64,000 nucleotides of DNA from Osmia lignaria lignaria (Eukaryota > Arthropoda > Insecta > Hymenoptera > Megachilidae). Below are positions 48,123 to 61,991 of the stretch, piece by piece (the first letter of the stretch is position 1; each line of letters opens with the position of its first letter). The notes under the pieces were generated by a model that did no database searches, was not told the DNA's origin, and saw nothing but the letters and a program-made list of their open reading frames with translations. The position numbers and the translations under genes were made by a program. The DNA is taken from assembly GCF_051020975.1 (NCBI RefSeq), contig NW_027478159.1, positions 17,004,501 to 17,068,500 on the forward strand. The letters run 5' to 3'.

Positions 48123-51100
48123 TTGCGGATACATCTCAAGGGACGGGGCCTGACGGACATATTTTGAGATATTTCTTCTTCTTGTTGTTCTTCTCCTGCA
48201 CAGCTAAGCTGGAAGTGGCATTTACAGCTCGCAATAGTGCAGAGTTATCTCAAAGAAAGGGGCCACGGTGTTACTGTATCTCTATGATGTTGGTGCGGCT
48301 TCGGAACTTTTAAATATCTCGATATATCTCGAAAACTACGCTTCTGATCAAAAAATATGATAGAACATAAATTGTAGGAAACATAATTCTCTACAAAAAA
48401 GGTCTCTTAACATTTTGCCATAGCTCGCTTCGTTTCCGAGATATTTGCAGATTTATCTCAAGGGAAGGGGCCTAACGGACATATTTCCAGATATTTCTTC
48501 TTCTTGTTGTTCTTCTTCTGCACAGCTAAGCTGGAAGTGGCATTTGCAGCTCGCAATTGTGCAGAGTTATCTCAAAGAGAGGGGCCACGGTGTTTCTGTA
48601 TCTCTATTATGTTGGTGCGGCTTCGGAACTTTTAAATATCTTGATATATCTCGAGAACTACGCATCTGATCAAAAAATATCATAGAACATAAAAAGTAGG
48701 AAACTTAATTCTCTACAAAAAAGGTCTCTTAACATTTTGCCATAGCTCGCTTCGTTTCCGAGATATTTGCAGATTTATCTCAAGGGAAGGGGCCTAACGG
48801 ACATATTTCGAGATATTTCTTCTTCTTGTTGTTCTTCTTCTTCACAGCTAAGCTGGAAGTGGCATTTGCAGCTCGCAATAGTGCAGAGTTATCTCAAAGA
48901 AAGGGGCCACGGTGTTTCTGTATCTCTATTATGTTGGTGCGGCTTCGGAACTTTTAAATATCTCGATATATCTCGAAAACTACGCTTCTGATCAAAAAAT
49001 ATCATAGAACATAAAAAGTAGGAAACTTAATTCTCTACAAAAAAGGTCTCTTAACATTTTCCCATAGCTGGCATCGTTTCCGAGATATTTGCAGATTTAG
49101 CTCAAGGGAAGGGGCCTGACGGACATATTCCGAGATATTTCTTCTTCTTGTTGTTCTTCTTCTTCACAGCTAAGCTGGAAGCGGCATTTGCAGCTCGTAA
49201 TAGTGCAGAGTTATCTCAAAGAAAGGGGCCACGGTGTTTCTGTATCTCTATTATGTTGGTGCGGCTTCGGAACTTTTAAATATCTCGATATATCTCGAAA
49301 ACTACGCTTCTGATCATAAAATATCATAGAACATAAATTGTAGGAAACATAATTCTCTACAAAAAAGGTTTCTTCACGTTTTGCCATAGCTCCCTTCGTT
49401 TCCGAGATATTTGCAGATTTATCTCAAGGGAAGGGGCCTGACGGACATATTTCCAGATATTTCTTCTTCTTGTTGTTCTTCTTCTGCACAGCTAAGCTGG
49501 AAGTGGCATTTGCAGCTCGCAATAGTGAAGAGTTATCTCAAAGAAAGGGGCCACGGTGTTTCTGTATCTCTATTATGTTGGTGCGGCTTCCTAACTTTTA
49601 AATATCTTGATATATCTCGAGAACTACGCATCTGATCAAAAAATATCATAGAACATAAAAAGTAGGAAACTTAATTCTCTACAAAAAAGGTCTCTTAACA
49701 TTTTGCCATAGCTCGCTTCGTTTCCGAGATATTTGCAGATTTATCTCAAGGGAAGGGGCCTAACGGACATATTTCGAGATATTTCTTCTTCTTGTTGTTC
49801 TTCTTCTTCACAGCTAAGCTGGAAGTGGCATTTGCAGCTCGCAATAGTGCAGAGTTATCTCAAAGAAAGGGGCCACGGTGTTTCTGTATCTCTATTATGT
49901 TGGTGCGGCTTCGGAACTTTTAAATATCTCGATATATCTCGAAAACTACGCTTCTGATCAAAAAATATCATAGAACATAAAAAGTAGGAAACTTAATTCT
50001 CTACAAAAAAGGTCTCTTAACATTTTCCCATAGCTGGCATCGTTTCTGAGATATTTGCAGATTTAGCTCAAGGGAAGGGGCCTGACGGACATATTCCGAG
50101 ATATTTCTTCTTCTTGTTGTTCTTCTTCTTCACAGCTAAGCTGGAAGCGGCATTTGCAGCTCGTAATAGTGCAGAGTTATCTCAAAGAAAGGGGCCACGG
50201 TGTTTCTGTATCTCTATTATGTTGGTGCTGCTTCGGAACTTTTAAATATCTCGATATATCTCGAAAACTACGCTTCTGATCATAAAATATCATAGAACAT
50301 AAATTGTAAGAAACATAATTCTCTACAAAAATGGTTTCTTCACGTTTTGCCATAGCTCCCTTCGTTTCCGAGATATTTGCAGATTTATCTCAAGGGAAGG
50401 GGCCTGACGGACATATTTCCAGATATTTCTTCTTCTTGTTGTTCTTCTTCTGCACAGCTAAGCTGGAAGTGGCATTTGCAGCTCGCAATAGTGCAGAGTT
50501 ATCTCAAAGAAAGAGGCCACGGTGTTTCTGTACCTCTATTATGTTGGTGCAGCTTCGGAACTTTTAAATATCTTGATATATCTCGAGAACTACGCATCTG
50601 ATCAAAAAATATCATAGAACATAAAAAGTAGAAAACTTAATTCTCTACAAGAAAGGTCTCTTAACATTTTGCCATAGCTCGCTTCGTTTCCGAGATATTT
50701 GCAGATTTATCTCAAGGGAAGGGGCCTGACGGACATATTTCGAGATATTTCTTCTTCTTGTTGTTCTTCTTCTGCACAGCTAAGCTGGAAGTGGCATTTG
50801 CAGCTCGCAATAGTGAAGAGTTATCTCAAAGAAAGGGGCCACGGTGTTTCTGTATCTCTATTATGTTGGTGCGGCTTCCTAACTTTTAAATATCTTGATA
50901 TATCTCGAGAACTACGCATCTGATCAAAAAATATCATAGAACATAAAAAGTAGGAAACTTAATTCCCTACAAAAAAGGTCTCTTAACATTTTGCCATATC
51001 TCGCTTCGTTTCCGAGATATTTGCAGATTTATCTCAAGGGAAGGGGCCTAACGGACATATTTCGAGATATTTCTTCTTCTTGTTGTTCTTCTTCTTCACA

Positions 51101-52952
51101 GCTAAGCTGGAAGTGGCATTTGCAGCTCGCAATAGTGCAGAGTTATCTCAAAGAAAGGGGCCACGGTGTTTCTGTATCTCTATTATGTTGGTGCGGCTTC
51201 GGAACTTTTAAATATCTCGATATATCTCGAAAACTACGCTTCTGATCAAAAAATATCATAGAACATAAAAAGTAGGAAACTTAATTCTCTACAAAAAAGG
51301 TCTCTTAACATTTTCCCATAGCTGGCATCGTTTCCGAGATATTTGCAGATTTAGCTCAAGGGAAGGGGCCTGACGGACATATTCCGAGATATTTCTTCTT
51401 CTTGTTGTTCTTCTTCTTCACAGCTAAGCTGGAAGCGGCATTTGCAGCTCGTAATAGTGCAGAGTTATCTCAAAGAAAGGGGCCACGGTGTTTCTGTATC
51501 TCTATTATGTTGGTGCGGCTTCGGAACTTTTAAATATCTCGATATATCTCGAAAACTACGCTTCTGATCAAAAAATATCATAGAACATAAAAAGTAGGAA
51601 ACTTAATTCTCTACAAAAAAGGTCTCTTAACATTTTCCCATAGCTGGCATCGTTTCCGAGATATTTGCAGATTTAGCTCAAGGGAAGGAGCCTGACGGAC
51701 ATATTCCGAGATATTTCTTCTTCTTGTTGTTCTTCTTCTTCACAGCTAAGCTGGAAGCGGCATTTGCAGCTCGTAATAGTGCAGAGTTATCTCAAAGAAA
51801 GGGGCCACGGTGTTTCTGTATCTCTATTATGTTGGTGCGGCTTCGGAACTTTTAAATATCTCGATACATCTCGAAAACTACGCTTCTGATCATAAAATAT
51901 CATAGAACATAAATTGTAGGAAACATAATTCTCTACAAAAAAGGTTTCTTGACGTTTTGCCATAGCTCCCTTCGTTTCCGAGATATTTGCAGATTTATCT
52001 CAAGGGAAGGGGCCTGACGGACATATTTCCAGATATTTCTTCTTCTTGTTGTTCTTCTTGTGCACAGCTAAGCTGGAAGTGGCATTTGCGGCTCGCACTA
52101 GTGCAGAGTTATCTCAAAGAAAGGGGCCACGGTGTTTCTGTATCTCTATTATGTTGGTGCGGCTTCGGAACTTTTAAATATCTCGATATATCTCGAAAAC
52201 TACGCTTCTGATCAAAAAATATCATAGAACATAAATTGTAGGAAACATAATTGTCTACAAAAAAGGTCTCTTTACATTTTGCCATAGCTCGCTTCGTTTC
52301 CGAGATATTTGCAGATATATCTCAAGGGACGGGGCCTGACGGACATATTTCGAGATATTTCTTCTTCTTGTTGTTCTTCTCCTGCACAGCTAAGCTGGAA
52401 GTGGCATTTACAGCTTGCAATAGTGCAGAGTTATCTCAAAGAGAGGGGCCACGGTGTTTCTGTATCTCTATTATGTTGGTGCGGCTTCGGAACTTTTAAA
52501 TATCTTGATATATCTCGAGAACTACGCATCTGATCAAAAAATATCATACTACATAAAAAGTAGGAAACTTAATTCTCTACAAGAAAGGTCTCTAAACATT
52601 TTGCCATAGCTCGCTTCGTTTCCGAGATATTTGCAGATTTATCTCAAGGGAAGGGGCCTGACGGACATATTTCGAGATATTTCTTCTTCTTGTTGTTCTT
52701 CTTGTGCACAGCTAAGCTGGAAGTGGCATTTGCGGCTCGCACTAGTGCAGAGTTATCTCAAAGAAAGGGGCCACGGTGTTTCTGTATCTCTATTATGTTG
52801 GTGCGGCTTCGGAACTTTTAAATATCTCGATATATCTCGAAAACTACGCTTCTGATCAAAAAATATCATAGAACATAAATTGTAGGAAACATAATTCTCT
52901 ACAAAAAAGGTCTCTTTACATTTTGCCATAGATCTCTTCGTTTCCGAGATAT
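48123..52952 (+). repeat. 15-monomer HOR unit, copy 1 (4,830 bp)
   Basis: Monomer starts are 48,123, 48,445, 48,767, 49,089, 49,411, 49,733, 50,055, 50,377, 50,699, 51,021, 51,343, 51,665, 51,987, 52,309 and 52,631. The next unit repeats this order. It alternates the TTTAGCTC class (49,089; 50,055; 51,343; 51,665) with open-frame classes. Private changes are AAAAATGGTTTC at 50,327 and AAGGAGCC at 51,684. Confidence 0.92.
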
Positions 52953-53273
52953 TTGCGGATACATCTCAAGGGACGGGGCCTGACGGACATATTTTGAGAT
53001 ATTTCTTCTTCTTGTTGTTCTTCTCCTGCACAGCTAAGCTGGAAGTGGCATTTACAGCTCGCAATAGTGCAGAGTTATCTCAAAGAAAGGGGCCACGGTG
53101 TTACTGTATCTCTATGATGTTGGTGCGGCTTCGGAACTTTTAAATATCTCGATATATCTCGAAAACTACGCTTCTGATCAAAAAATATGATAGAACATAA
53201 ATTGTAGGAAACATAATTCTCTACAAAAAAGGTCTCTTAACATTTTGCCATAGCTCGCTCGTTTCCGAGATAT
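52953..53273 (+). repeat. 321-bp monomer (CTCGCTCG variant)
   Basis: One T is missing in the conserved linker: TAGCTCGCTCGTTTCC at 53,251-53,266 instead of TAGCTCGCTTCGTTTCC. It explains the one-base difference between the two 15-monomer units. Confidence 0.9.
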
Positions 53274-56200
53274 TTGCAGATTTATCTCAAGGGAAGGGGC
53301 CTAACGGACATATTTCGAGATATTTCTTCTTCTTGTTGTTCTTCTTCTGCACAGCTAAGCTGGAAGTGGCATTTGCAGCTCGCAATAGTGAAGAGTTATC
53401 TCAAAGAAAGGGGCCACGGTGTTTCTGTATCTCTATTATGTTGGTGCGGCTTCCTAACTTTTAAATATCTTGATATATCTCGAGAACTACGCATCTGATC
53501 AAAAAATATCATAGAACATAAAAAGTAGGAAACTTAATTCTCTACAAAAAAGGTCTCTTAACATTTTGCCATAGCTCGCTTCGTTTCCGAGATATTTGCA
53601 GATTTATCTCAAGGGAAGGGGCCTAACGGACATATTTCGAGATATTTCTTCTTCTTGTTGTTCTTCTTCTTCACAGCTAAGCTGGAAGTGGCATTTGCAG
53701 CTCGCAATAGTGCAGAGTTATCTCAAAGAAAGGGGCCACGGTGTTTCTGTATCTCTATTATGTTGGTGCGGCTTCGGAACTTTTAAATATCTCGATATAT
53801 CTCGAAAACTACGCTTCTGATCAAAAAATATCATAGAACATAAAAAGTAGGAAACTTAATTCTCTACAAAAAAGGTCTCTTAACATTTTCCCATAGCTGG
53901 CATCGTTTCCGAGATATTTGCAGATTTAGCTCAAGGGAAGGGGCCTGACGGACATATTCCGAGATATTTCTTCTTCTTGTTGTTCTTCTTCTTCACAGCT
54001 AAGCTGGAAGCGGCATTTGCAGCTCGTAATAGTGCAGAGTTATCTCAAAGAAAGGGGCCACGGTGTTTCTGTATCTCTATTATGTTGGTGCGGCTTCGGA
54101 ACTTTTAAATATCTCGATATATCTCGAAAACTACGCTTCTGATCATAAAATATCATAGAACATAAATTGTAGGAAACATAATTCTCTACAAAAAAGGTTT
54201 CTTCACGTTTTGCCATAGCTCCCTTCGTTTCCGAGATATTTGCAGATTTATCTCAAGGGAAGGGGCCTGACGGACATATTTCCAGATATTTCTTCTTCTT
54301 GTTGTTCTTCTTCTGCACAGCTAAGCTGGAAGTGGCATTTGCAGCTCGCAATAGTGAAGAGTTATCTCAAAGAAAGGGGCCACGGTGTTTCTGTATCTCT
54401 ATTATGTTGGTGCGGCTTCCTAACTTTTAAATATCTTGATATATCTCGAGAACTACGCATCTGATCAAAAAATATCATAGAACATAAAAAGTAGGAAACT
54501 TAATTCTCTACAAAAAAGGTCTCTTAACATTTTGCCATAGCTCGCTTCGTTTCCGAGATATTTGCAGATTTATCTCAAGGGAAGGGGCCTAACGGACATA
54601 TTTCGAGATATTTCTTCTTCTTGTTGTTCTTCTTCTTCACAGCTAAGCTGGAAGTGGCATTTGCAGCTCGCAATAGTGCAGAGTTATCTCAAAGAAAGGG
54701 GCCACGGTGTTTCTGTATCTCTATTATGTTGGTGCGGCTTCGGAACTTTTAAATATCTCGATATATCTCGAAAACTACGCTTCTGATCAAAAAATATCAT
54801 AGAACATAAAAAGTAGGAAACTTAATTCTCTACAAAAAAGGTCTCTTAACATTTTCCCATAGCTGGCATCGTTTCTGAGATATTTGCAGATTTAGCTCAA
54901 GGGAAGGGGCCTGACGGACATATTCCGAGATATTTCTTCTTCTTGTTGTTCTTCTTCTTCACAGCTAAGCTGGAAGCGGCATTTGCAGCTCGTAATAGTG
55001 CAGAGTTATCTCAAAGAAAGGGGCCACGGTGTTTCTGTATCTCTATTATGTTGGTGCTGCTTCGGAACTTTTAAATATCTCGATATATCTCGAAAACTAC
55101 GCTTCTGATCATAAAATATCATAGAACATAAATTGTAAGAAACATAATTCTCTACAAAAAAGGTTTCTTCACGTTTTGCCATAGCTCCCTTCGTTTCCGA
55201 GATATTTGCAGATTTATCTCAAGGGAAGGGGCCTGACGGACATATTTCCAGATATTTCTTCTTCTTGTTGTTCTTCTTCTGCACAGCTAAGCTGGAAGTG
55301 GCATTTGCAGCTCGCAATAGTGCAGAGTTATCTCAAAGAAAGAGGCCACGGTGTTTCTGTACCTCTATTATGTTGGTGCAGCTTCGGAACTTTTAAATAT
55401 CTTGATATATCTCGAGAACTACGCATCTGATCAAAAAATATCATAGAACATAAAAAGTAGAAAACTTAATTCTCTACAAGAGAGGTCTCTTAACATTTTG
55501 CCATAGCTCGCTTCGTTTCCGAGATATTTGCAGATTTATCTCAAGGGAAGGGGCCTGACGGACATATTTCGAGATATTTCTTCTTCTTGTTGTTCTTCTT
55601 CTGCACAGCTAAGCTGGAAGTGGCATTTGCAGCTCGCAATAGTGAAGAGTTATCTCAAAGAAAGGGGCCACGGTGTTTCTGTATCTCTATTATGTTGGTG
55701 CGGCTTCCTAACTTTTAAATATCTTGATATATCTCGAGAACTACGCATCTGATCAAAAAATATCATAGAACATAAAAAGTAGGAAACTTAATTCTCTACA
55801 AAAAATGTCTCTTAACATTTTGCCATATCTCGCTTCGTTTCCGAGATATTTGCAGATTTATCTCAAGGGAAGGGGCCTAACGGACATATTTCGAGATATT
55901 TCTTCTTCTTGTTGTTCTTCTTCTTCACAGCTAAGCTGGAAGTGGCATTTGCAGCTCGCAATAGTGCAGAGTTATCTCAAAGAAAGGGGCCACGGTGTTT
56001 CTGTATCTCTATTATGTTGGTGCGGCTTCGGAACTTTTAAATATCTCGATATATCTCGAAAACTACGCTTCTGATCAAAAAATATCATAGAACATAAAAA
56101 GTAGGAAACTTAATTCTCTACAAAAAAGGTCTCTTAACATTTTCCCATAGCTGGCATCGTTTCCGAGATATTTGCAGATTTAGCTCAAGGGAAGGGGCCT

Positions 56201-57781
56201 GACGGACATATTCCGAGATATTTCTTCTTCTTGTTGTTCTTCTTCTTCACAGCTAAGCTGGAAGCGGCATTTGCAGCTCGTAATAGTGCAGAGTTATCTC
56301 AAAGAAAGGGGCCACGGTGTTTCTGTATCTCTATTATGTTGGTGCGGCTTCGGAACTTTTAAATATCTCGATATATCTCGAAAACTACGCTTCTGATCAA
56401 AAAATATCATAGAACATAAAAAGTAGGAAACTTAATTCTCTACAAAAAAGGTCTCTTAACATTTTCCCATAGCTGGCATCGTTTCCGAGATATTTGCAGA
56501 TTTAGCTCAAGGGAAGGGGCCTGACGGACATATTCCGAGATATTTCTTCTTCTTGTTGTTCTTCTTCTTCACAGCTAAGCTGGAAGCGGCATTTGCAGCT
56601 CGTAATAGTGCAGAGTTATCTCAAAGAAAGGGGCCACGGTGTTTCTGTATCTCTATTATGTTGGTGCGGCTTCGGAACTTTTAAATATCTCGATACATCT
56701 CGAAAACTACGCTTCTGATCATAAAATATCATAGAACATAAATTGTAGGAAACATAATTCTCTACAAAAAAGGTTTCTTGACGTTTTGCCATAGCTCCCT
56801 TCGTTTCCGAGATATTTGCAGATTTATCTCAAGGGAAGGGGCCTGACGGACATATTTCCAGATATTTCTTCTTCTTGTTGTTCTTCTTGTGCACAGCTAA
56901 GCTGGAAGTGGCATTTGCGGCTCGCACTAGTGCAGAGTTATCTCAAAGAAAGGGGCCACGGTGTTTCTGTATCTCTATTATGTTGGTGCGGCTTCGGAAC
57001 TTTTAAATATCTCGATATATCTCGAAAACTACGCTTCTGATCAAAAAATATCATAGAACATAAATTGTAGGAAACATAATTGTCTACAAAAAAGGTCTCT
57101 TTACATTTTGCCATAGCTCGCTTCGTTTCCGAGATATTTGCAGATATATCTCAAGGGACGGGGCCTGACGGACATATTTCGAGATATTTCTTCTTCTTGT
57201 TGTTCTTCTCCTGCACAGCTAAGCTGGAAGTGGCATTTACAGCTTGCAATAGTGCAGAGTTATCTCAAAGAGAGGGGCCACGGTGTTTCTGTATCTCTAT
57301 TATGTTGGTGCGGCTTCGGAACTTTTAAATATCTTGATATATCTCGAGAACTACGCATCTGATCAAAAAATATCATACTACATAAAAAGTAGGAAACTTA
57401 ATTCTCTACAAGAAAGGTCTCTAAACATTTTGCCATAGCTCGCTTCGTTTCCGAGATATTTGCAGATTTATCTCAAGGGAAGGGGCCTGACGGACATATT
57501 TCGAGATATTTCTTCTTCTTGTTGTTCTTCTTGTGCACAGCTAAGCTGGAAGTGGCATTTGCGGCTCGCACTAGTGCAGAGTTATCTCAAAGAAAGGGGC
57601 CACGGTGTTTCTGTATCTCTATTATGTTGGTGCGGCTTCGGAACTTTTAAATATCTTGATATATCTCGAGAACTACGCATCTGATCAAAAAATATCATAG
57701 AACATAAAAAGTAGGAAACTTAACTCTCTACAAAAAAGGTCTCTTAACATTTTGCCATAGCTCGCTTCGTTTCCGAGACAT
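52953..57781 (+). repeat. 15-monomer HOR unit, copy 2 (4,829 bp)
   Basis: This unit matches the previous one monomer for monomer at offset 4,830, then 4,829 after a one-base loss near 53,258. Few differences are visible. The clearest is the second monomer (53,274), which has GTGAAGAG and CTTCCTAAC where 48,445 has CAATTGTGCAGAG and CTTCGGAAC. That monomer was replaced by the class found at 50,699. The tail of 57,460 is also XhoI-type, where 52,631 is not. Confidence 0.92.
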
Positions 57782-58115
57782 TTGCAGATATATCTCAAGG
57801 GAAGGGGCCTGACGGACAGATTTCGAGATATTTCTTCTTCTTGTTGTTCTTCTTGTTGTTCTTCTCCTGCACAGCTAAGCTCGAAGTGGCATTTGCAGCT
57901 CGCAATAGTGCAGAGTTATCTCAAAGAAAGGGGCCACGGTGTTTCTGTATCTCTATTATGTTGGTGCGGCTTCGGATCTTTTAAATATCTCGCTATATCT
58001 CGAAAACTACGCTTCTGATCAAAAAATATCATAGAACGTAAATTGTAGGAAACATAATTCTCTACAAAAAAGGTCTCTTAACATTTTGCCATAGCTCGTT
58101 TCGTTTCCGAGATAT
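57782..58115 (+). repeat. 334-bp monomer with 12-bp expansion
   Basis: TTGTTGTTCTTC at 57,841-57,852 is repeated directly at 57,853-57,864. Other private states are GGACAGATTTC, GAGACATTTGCAG (just before the start), AAGCTCGAAG, CGGATCTTTT and CTCGCTATATC. Together they define a distinct monomer subtype found only here and at 59,726, with its tail reused at 61,225. Confidence 0.92.
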
Positions 58116-59725
58116 TTGCAGATATATCTCAAGGGAAGGGGCCTGACGGACATATTTCGAGATATTTCTTCTTCTTGTTGTTCTTCTTCTGCACAGCTAA
58201 ACTGGAAGTGGCGTTTCCAGCTCGCAATAGCGCAGAGTTATCTCAAAGAAAGGGGCCACGGTGTTTCTGTATCTCTATTATGTTGGTGCGGCTTCGGAAC
58301 TTTTAAATATCTTGATATATCTCGAGAACTACGCATCTGATCAAAAAATATCATAGAACATAAATAGTAGGAAACTTAATTCTCTACAAAAAAGGTCTCT
58401 TAACATTTTCCCATAGCTGGCATCGTTTCCGAGATATTTGCAGATTTAGCTCAAGGGAAGGGGCCTGACGGACATATTCCGAGATATTTCTTCTTCTTGT
58501 TGTTCTTCTTCTTCACAGCTAAGCTGGAAGCGGCATTTGCAGCTCGTAATAGTGCAGAGTTATCTCAAAGAAAGGGGCCACGGTGTTTCTGTATCTCTAT
58601 TATGTTGGTGCGGCTTCGGAACTTTTAAATATCTCGATACATCTCGAAAACTACGCTTCTGATCATAAAATATCATAGAACATAAATTGTAGGAAACATA
58701 ATTCTCTACAAAAAAGGTTTCTTGACGTTTTGCCATAGCTCCCTTCGTTTCCGAGATATTTGCAGATTTATCTCAAGGGAAGGGGCCTGACGGACATATT
58801 TCCAGATATTTCTTCTTCTTGTTGTTCTTCTTGTGCACAGCTAAGCTGGAAGTGGCATTTGCGGCTCGCACTAGTGCAGAGTTATCTCAAAGAAAGGGGC
58901 CACGGTGTTTCTGTATCTCTATTATGTTGGTGCGGCTTCGGAACTTTTAAATATCTCGATATATCTCGAAAACTACGCTTCTGATCAAAAAATATCATAG
59001 AACATAAATTGTAGGAAACATAATTGTCTACAAAAAAGGTCTCTTTACATTTTGCCATAGCTCGCTTCGTTTCCGAGATATTTGCAGATATATCTCAAGG
59101 GACGGGGCCTGACGGACATATTTCGAGATATTTCTTCTTCTTGTTGTTCTTCTCCTGCACAGCTAAGCTGGAAGTGGCATTTACAGCTTGCAATAGTGCA
59201 GAGTTATCTCAAAGAGAGGGGCCACGGTGTTTCTGTATCTCTATTATGTTGGTGCGGCTTCGGAACTTTTAAATATCTTGATATATCTCGAGAACTACGC
59301 ATCTGATCAAAAAATATCATACTACATAAAAAGTAGGAAACTTAATTCTCTACAAGAAAGGTCTCTAAACATTTTGCCATAGCTCGCTTCGTTTCCGAGA
59401 TATTTGCAGATTTATCTCAAGGGAAGGGGCCTGACGGACATATTTCGAGATATTTCTTCTTCTTGTTGTTCTTCTTGTGCACAGCTAAGCTGGAAGTGGC
59501 ATTTGCGGCTCGCACTAGTGCAGAGTTATCTCAAAGAAAGGGGCCACGGTGTTTCTGTATCTCTATTATGTTGGTGCGGCTTCGGAACTTTTAAATATCT
59601 TGATATATCTCGAGAACTACGCATCTGATCAAAAAATATCATAGAACATAAAAAGTAGGAAACTTAACTCTCTACAAAAAAGGTCTCTTAACATTTTGCC
59701 ATAGCTCGCTTCGTTTCCGAGACAT

Positions 59726-60059
59726 TTGCAGATATATCTCAAGGGAAGGGGCCTGACGGACAGATTTCGAGATATTTCTTCTTCTTGTTGTTCTTCTTGT
59801 TGTTCTTCTCCTGCACAGCTAAGCTCGAAGTGGCATTTGCAGCTCGCAATAGTGCAGAGTTATCTCAAAGAAAGGGGCCACGGTGTTTCTGTATCTCTAT
59901 TATGTTGGTGCGGCTTCGGATCTTTTAAATATCTCGCTATATCTCGAAAACTACGCTTCTGATCAAAAAATATCATAGAACGTAAATTGTAGGAAACATA
60001 ATTCTCTACAAAAAAGGTCTCTTAACATTTTGCCATAGCTCGTTTCGTTTCCGAGATAT
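59726..60059 (+). repeat. 334-bp monomer with 12-bp expansion, second copy
   Basis: It carries the same duplicated 12-mer at 59,785-59,796 and 59,797-59,808, with the same private states as 57,782. It was copied by the 1,944-bp duplication. Confidence 0.92.
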
Positions 60060-61025
60060 TTGCAGATATATCTCAAGGGAAGGGGCCTGACGGACATATT
60101 TCGAGATATTTCTTCTTCTTGTTGTTCTTCTTCTGCACAGCTAAACTGGAAGTGGCGTTTCCAGCTCGCAATAGCGCAGAGTTATCTCAAAGAAAGGGGC
60201 CACGGTGTTTCTGTATCTCTATTATGTTGGTGCGGCTTCGGAACTTTTAAATATCTTGATATATCTCGAGAACTACGCATCTGATCAAAAAATATCATAG
60301 AACATAAATAGTAGGAAACTTAATTCTCTACAAAAAAGGTCTCTCAACATTTTGCCATAGCTCGCTTCGTTTCCGAGATATTTGCAGATTTATCTCAAGG
60401 GAAGGGGCCTAACGGACATATTTCCAGATATTTCTTCTTCTTGTTGTTCTTCTTCTGCACAGCTAAGCTGGAAGTGGCATTTGCAGCTCGCAATTGTGCA
60501 GAGTTATCTCAAAGAGAGGGGCCACGGTGTTTCTGTATCTCTATTATGTTGGTGCGGCTTCGGAACTTTTAAATATCTTGATATATCTCGAGAACTACGC
60601 ATCTGATCAAAAAATATCATAGAACATAAAAAGTAGGAAACTTAATTCTCTACAAAAAAGGTCTCTTAACATTTTGCCATAGCTCGCTTCGTTTCCGAGA
60701 TATTTGCAGATTTATCTCAAGGGAAGGGGCCTAACGGACATATTTCGAGATATTTCTTCTTCTTGTTGTTCTTCTTCTTCACAGCTAAGCTGGAAGTGGC
60801 ATTTGCAGCTCGCAATAGTGCAGAGTTATCTCAAAGAAAGGGGCCACGGTGTTTCTGTATCTCTATTATGTTGGTGCGGCTTCGGAACTTTTAAATATCT
60901 CGATATATCTCGAAAACTACGCTTCTGATCAAAAAATATCATAGAACATAAAAAGTAGGAAACTTAATTCTCTACAAAAAAGGTCTCTTAACATTTTCCC
61001 ATAGCTGGCATCATTTCCGAGATAT

Positions 61026-61347
61026 TTGCAGATTTAGCTCAAGGGAAGGGGCCTGACGGACATATTCCGAGATATTTCTTCTTCTTGTTGTTCTTCTTCT
61101 TCACAGCTGAGCTGGAAGCGGCATTTGCAGCTCGTAATAGTGCAGAGTTATCTCAAAGAAAGGGGCCACGGTGTTTCTGTATCTCTATTATGTTGGTGCG
61201 GCTTCGGAACTTTTAAATATCTCGCTATATCTCGAAAACTACGCTTCTGCTCAAAAAATATCATAGAACGTAAATTGTAGGAAACATAATTCTCTACAAA
61301 AAAGGTCTCTTAACATTTTGCCATAGCTCGTTTCGTTTCCGAGATAT
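61026..61347 (+). repeat. Hybrid monomer (TTTAGCTC head, 334-bp-type tail)
   Basis: The head and body (TTTAGCTC, CATATTCCGAG, GAAGCGGC, CTCGTAATAG) are of the 49,089 class. From CTCGCTATATC at 61,221 to GAACGTAAATTG it has the tail of the 57,782 class. The switch lies between 61,209 and 61,225. It also loses the otherwise conserved TGATCA (CTGCTCAAAA). Confidence 0.85.
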
Positions 61348-61991
61348 TTGCAGATATATCTCAAGGGAAGGGGCCTGACGGACATATTTCGAGATATTTC
61401 TTCTTCTTGTTGTTCTTCTTCTGCACAGCTAAACTGGAAGTGGCGTTTCCAGCTCGCAATAGCGCAGAGTTATCTCAAAGAAAGGGGCCACGGTGTTTCT
61501 GTATCTCTATTATGTTGGTGCGGCTTCGGAACTTTTAAATATCTTGATATATCTCGAGAACTACGCATCTGATCAAAAAATATCATAGAACATAAAAAGG
61601 AGGAAACTTAATTCTCTACAAAAAAGGTCTCTTAACATTTTGCCATAGCTCGCTTCGTTTCCGAGATATTTGCAGATTTATCTCAAGGGAAGGGGCCTAA
61701 CGGACATATTTCGAGATATTTCTTCTTCTTGTTGTTCTTCTTCTGCACAGCTAAGCTGGAAGTGGCATTTGCAGCTCGCAATAGTGAAGAGTTATCTCAA
61801 AGAAAGGGGCCACGGTGTTTCTGTATCTCTATTATGTTGGTGCGGCTTCCTAACTTTTAAATATCTTGATGTATCTCGAGAACTACGCATCTGATCAAAA
61901 AATATCATAGAACATAAAAAGTAGGAAACTTAATTCTCTACAAAAAAGGTCTCTTAACATTTTGCCATAGCTCGCTTCGTTTCCGAGATAT

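Larger units (their letters stand above)
56816..60381 (+). repeat. 6-monomer duplication (1,944-bp offset)
   Basis: 56,816-58,437 recurs at 58,760-60,381: 56816/58760, 57138/59082, 57460/59404, 57782/59726 and 58116/60060. The spacing is 6 x 322 plus 12, because each unit contains one 334-bp monomer. The sixth monomer of unit 1 (58,438) is of the TTTAGCTC class. Its place after unit 2 is taken by 60,382, of another class. The two copies look almost identical, suggesting a recent event. Confidence 0.9.
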
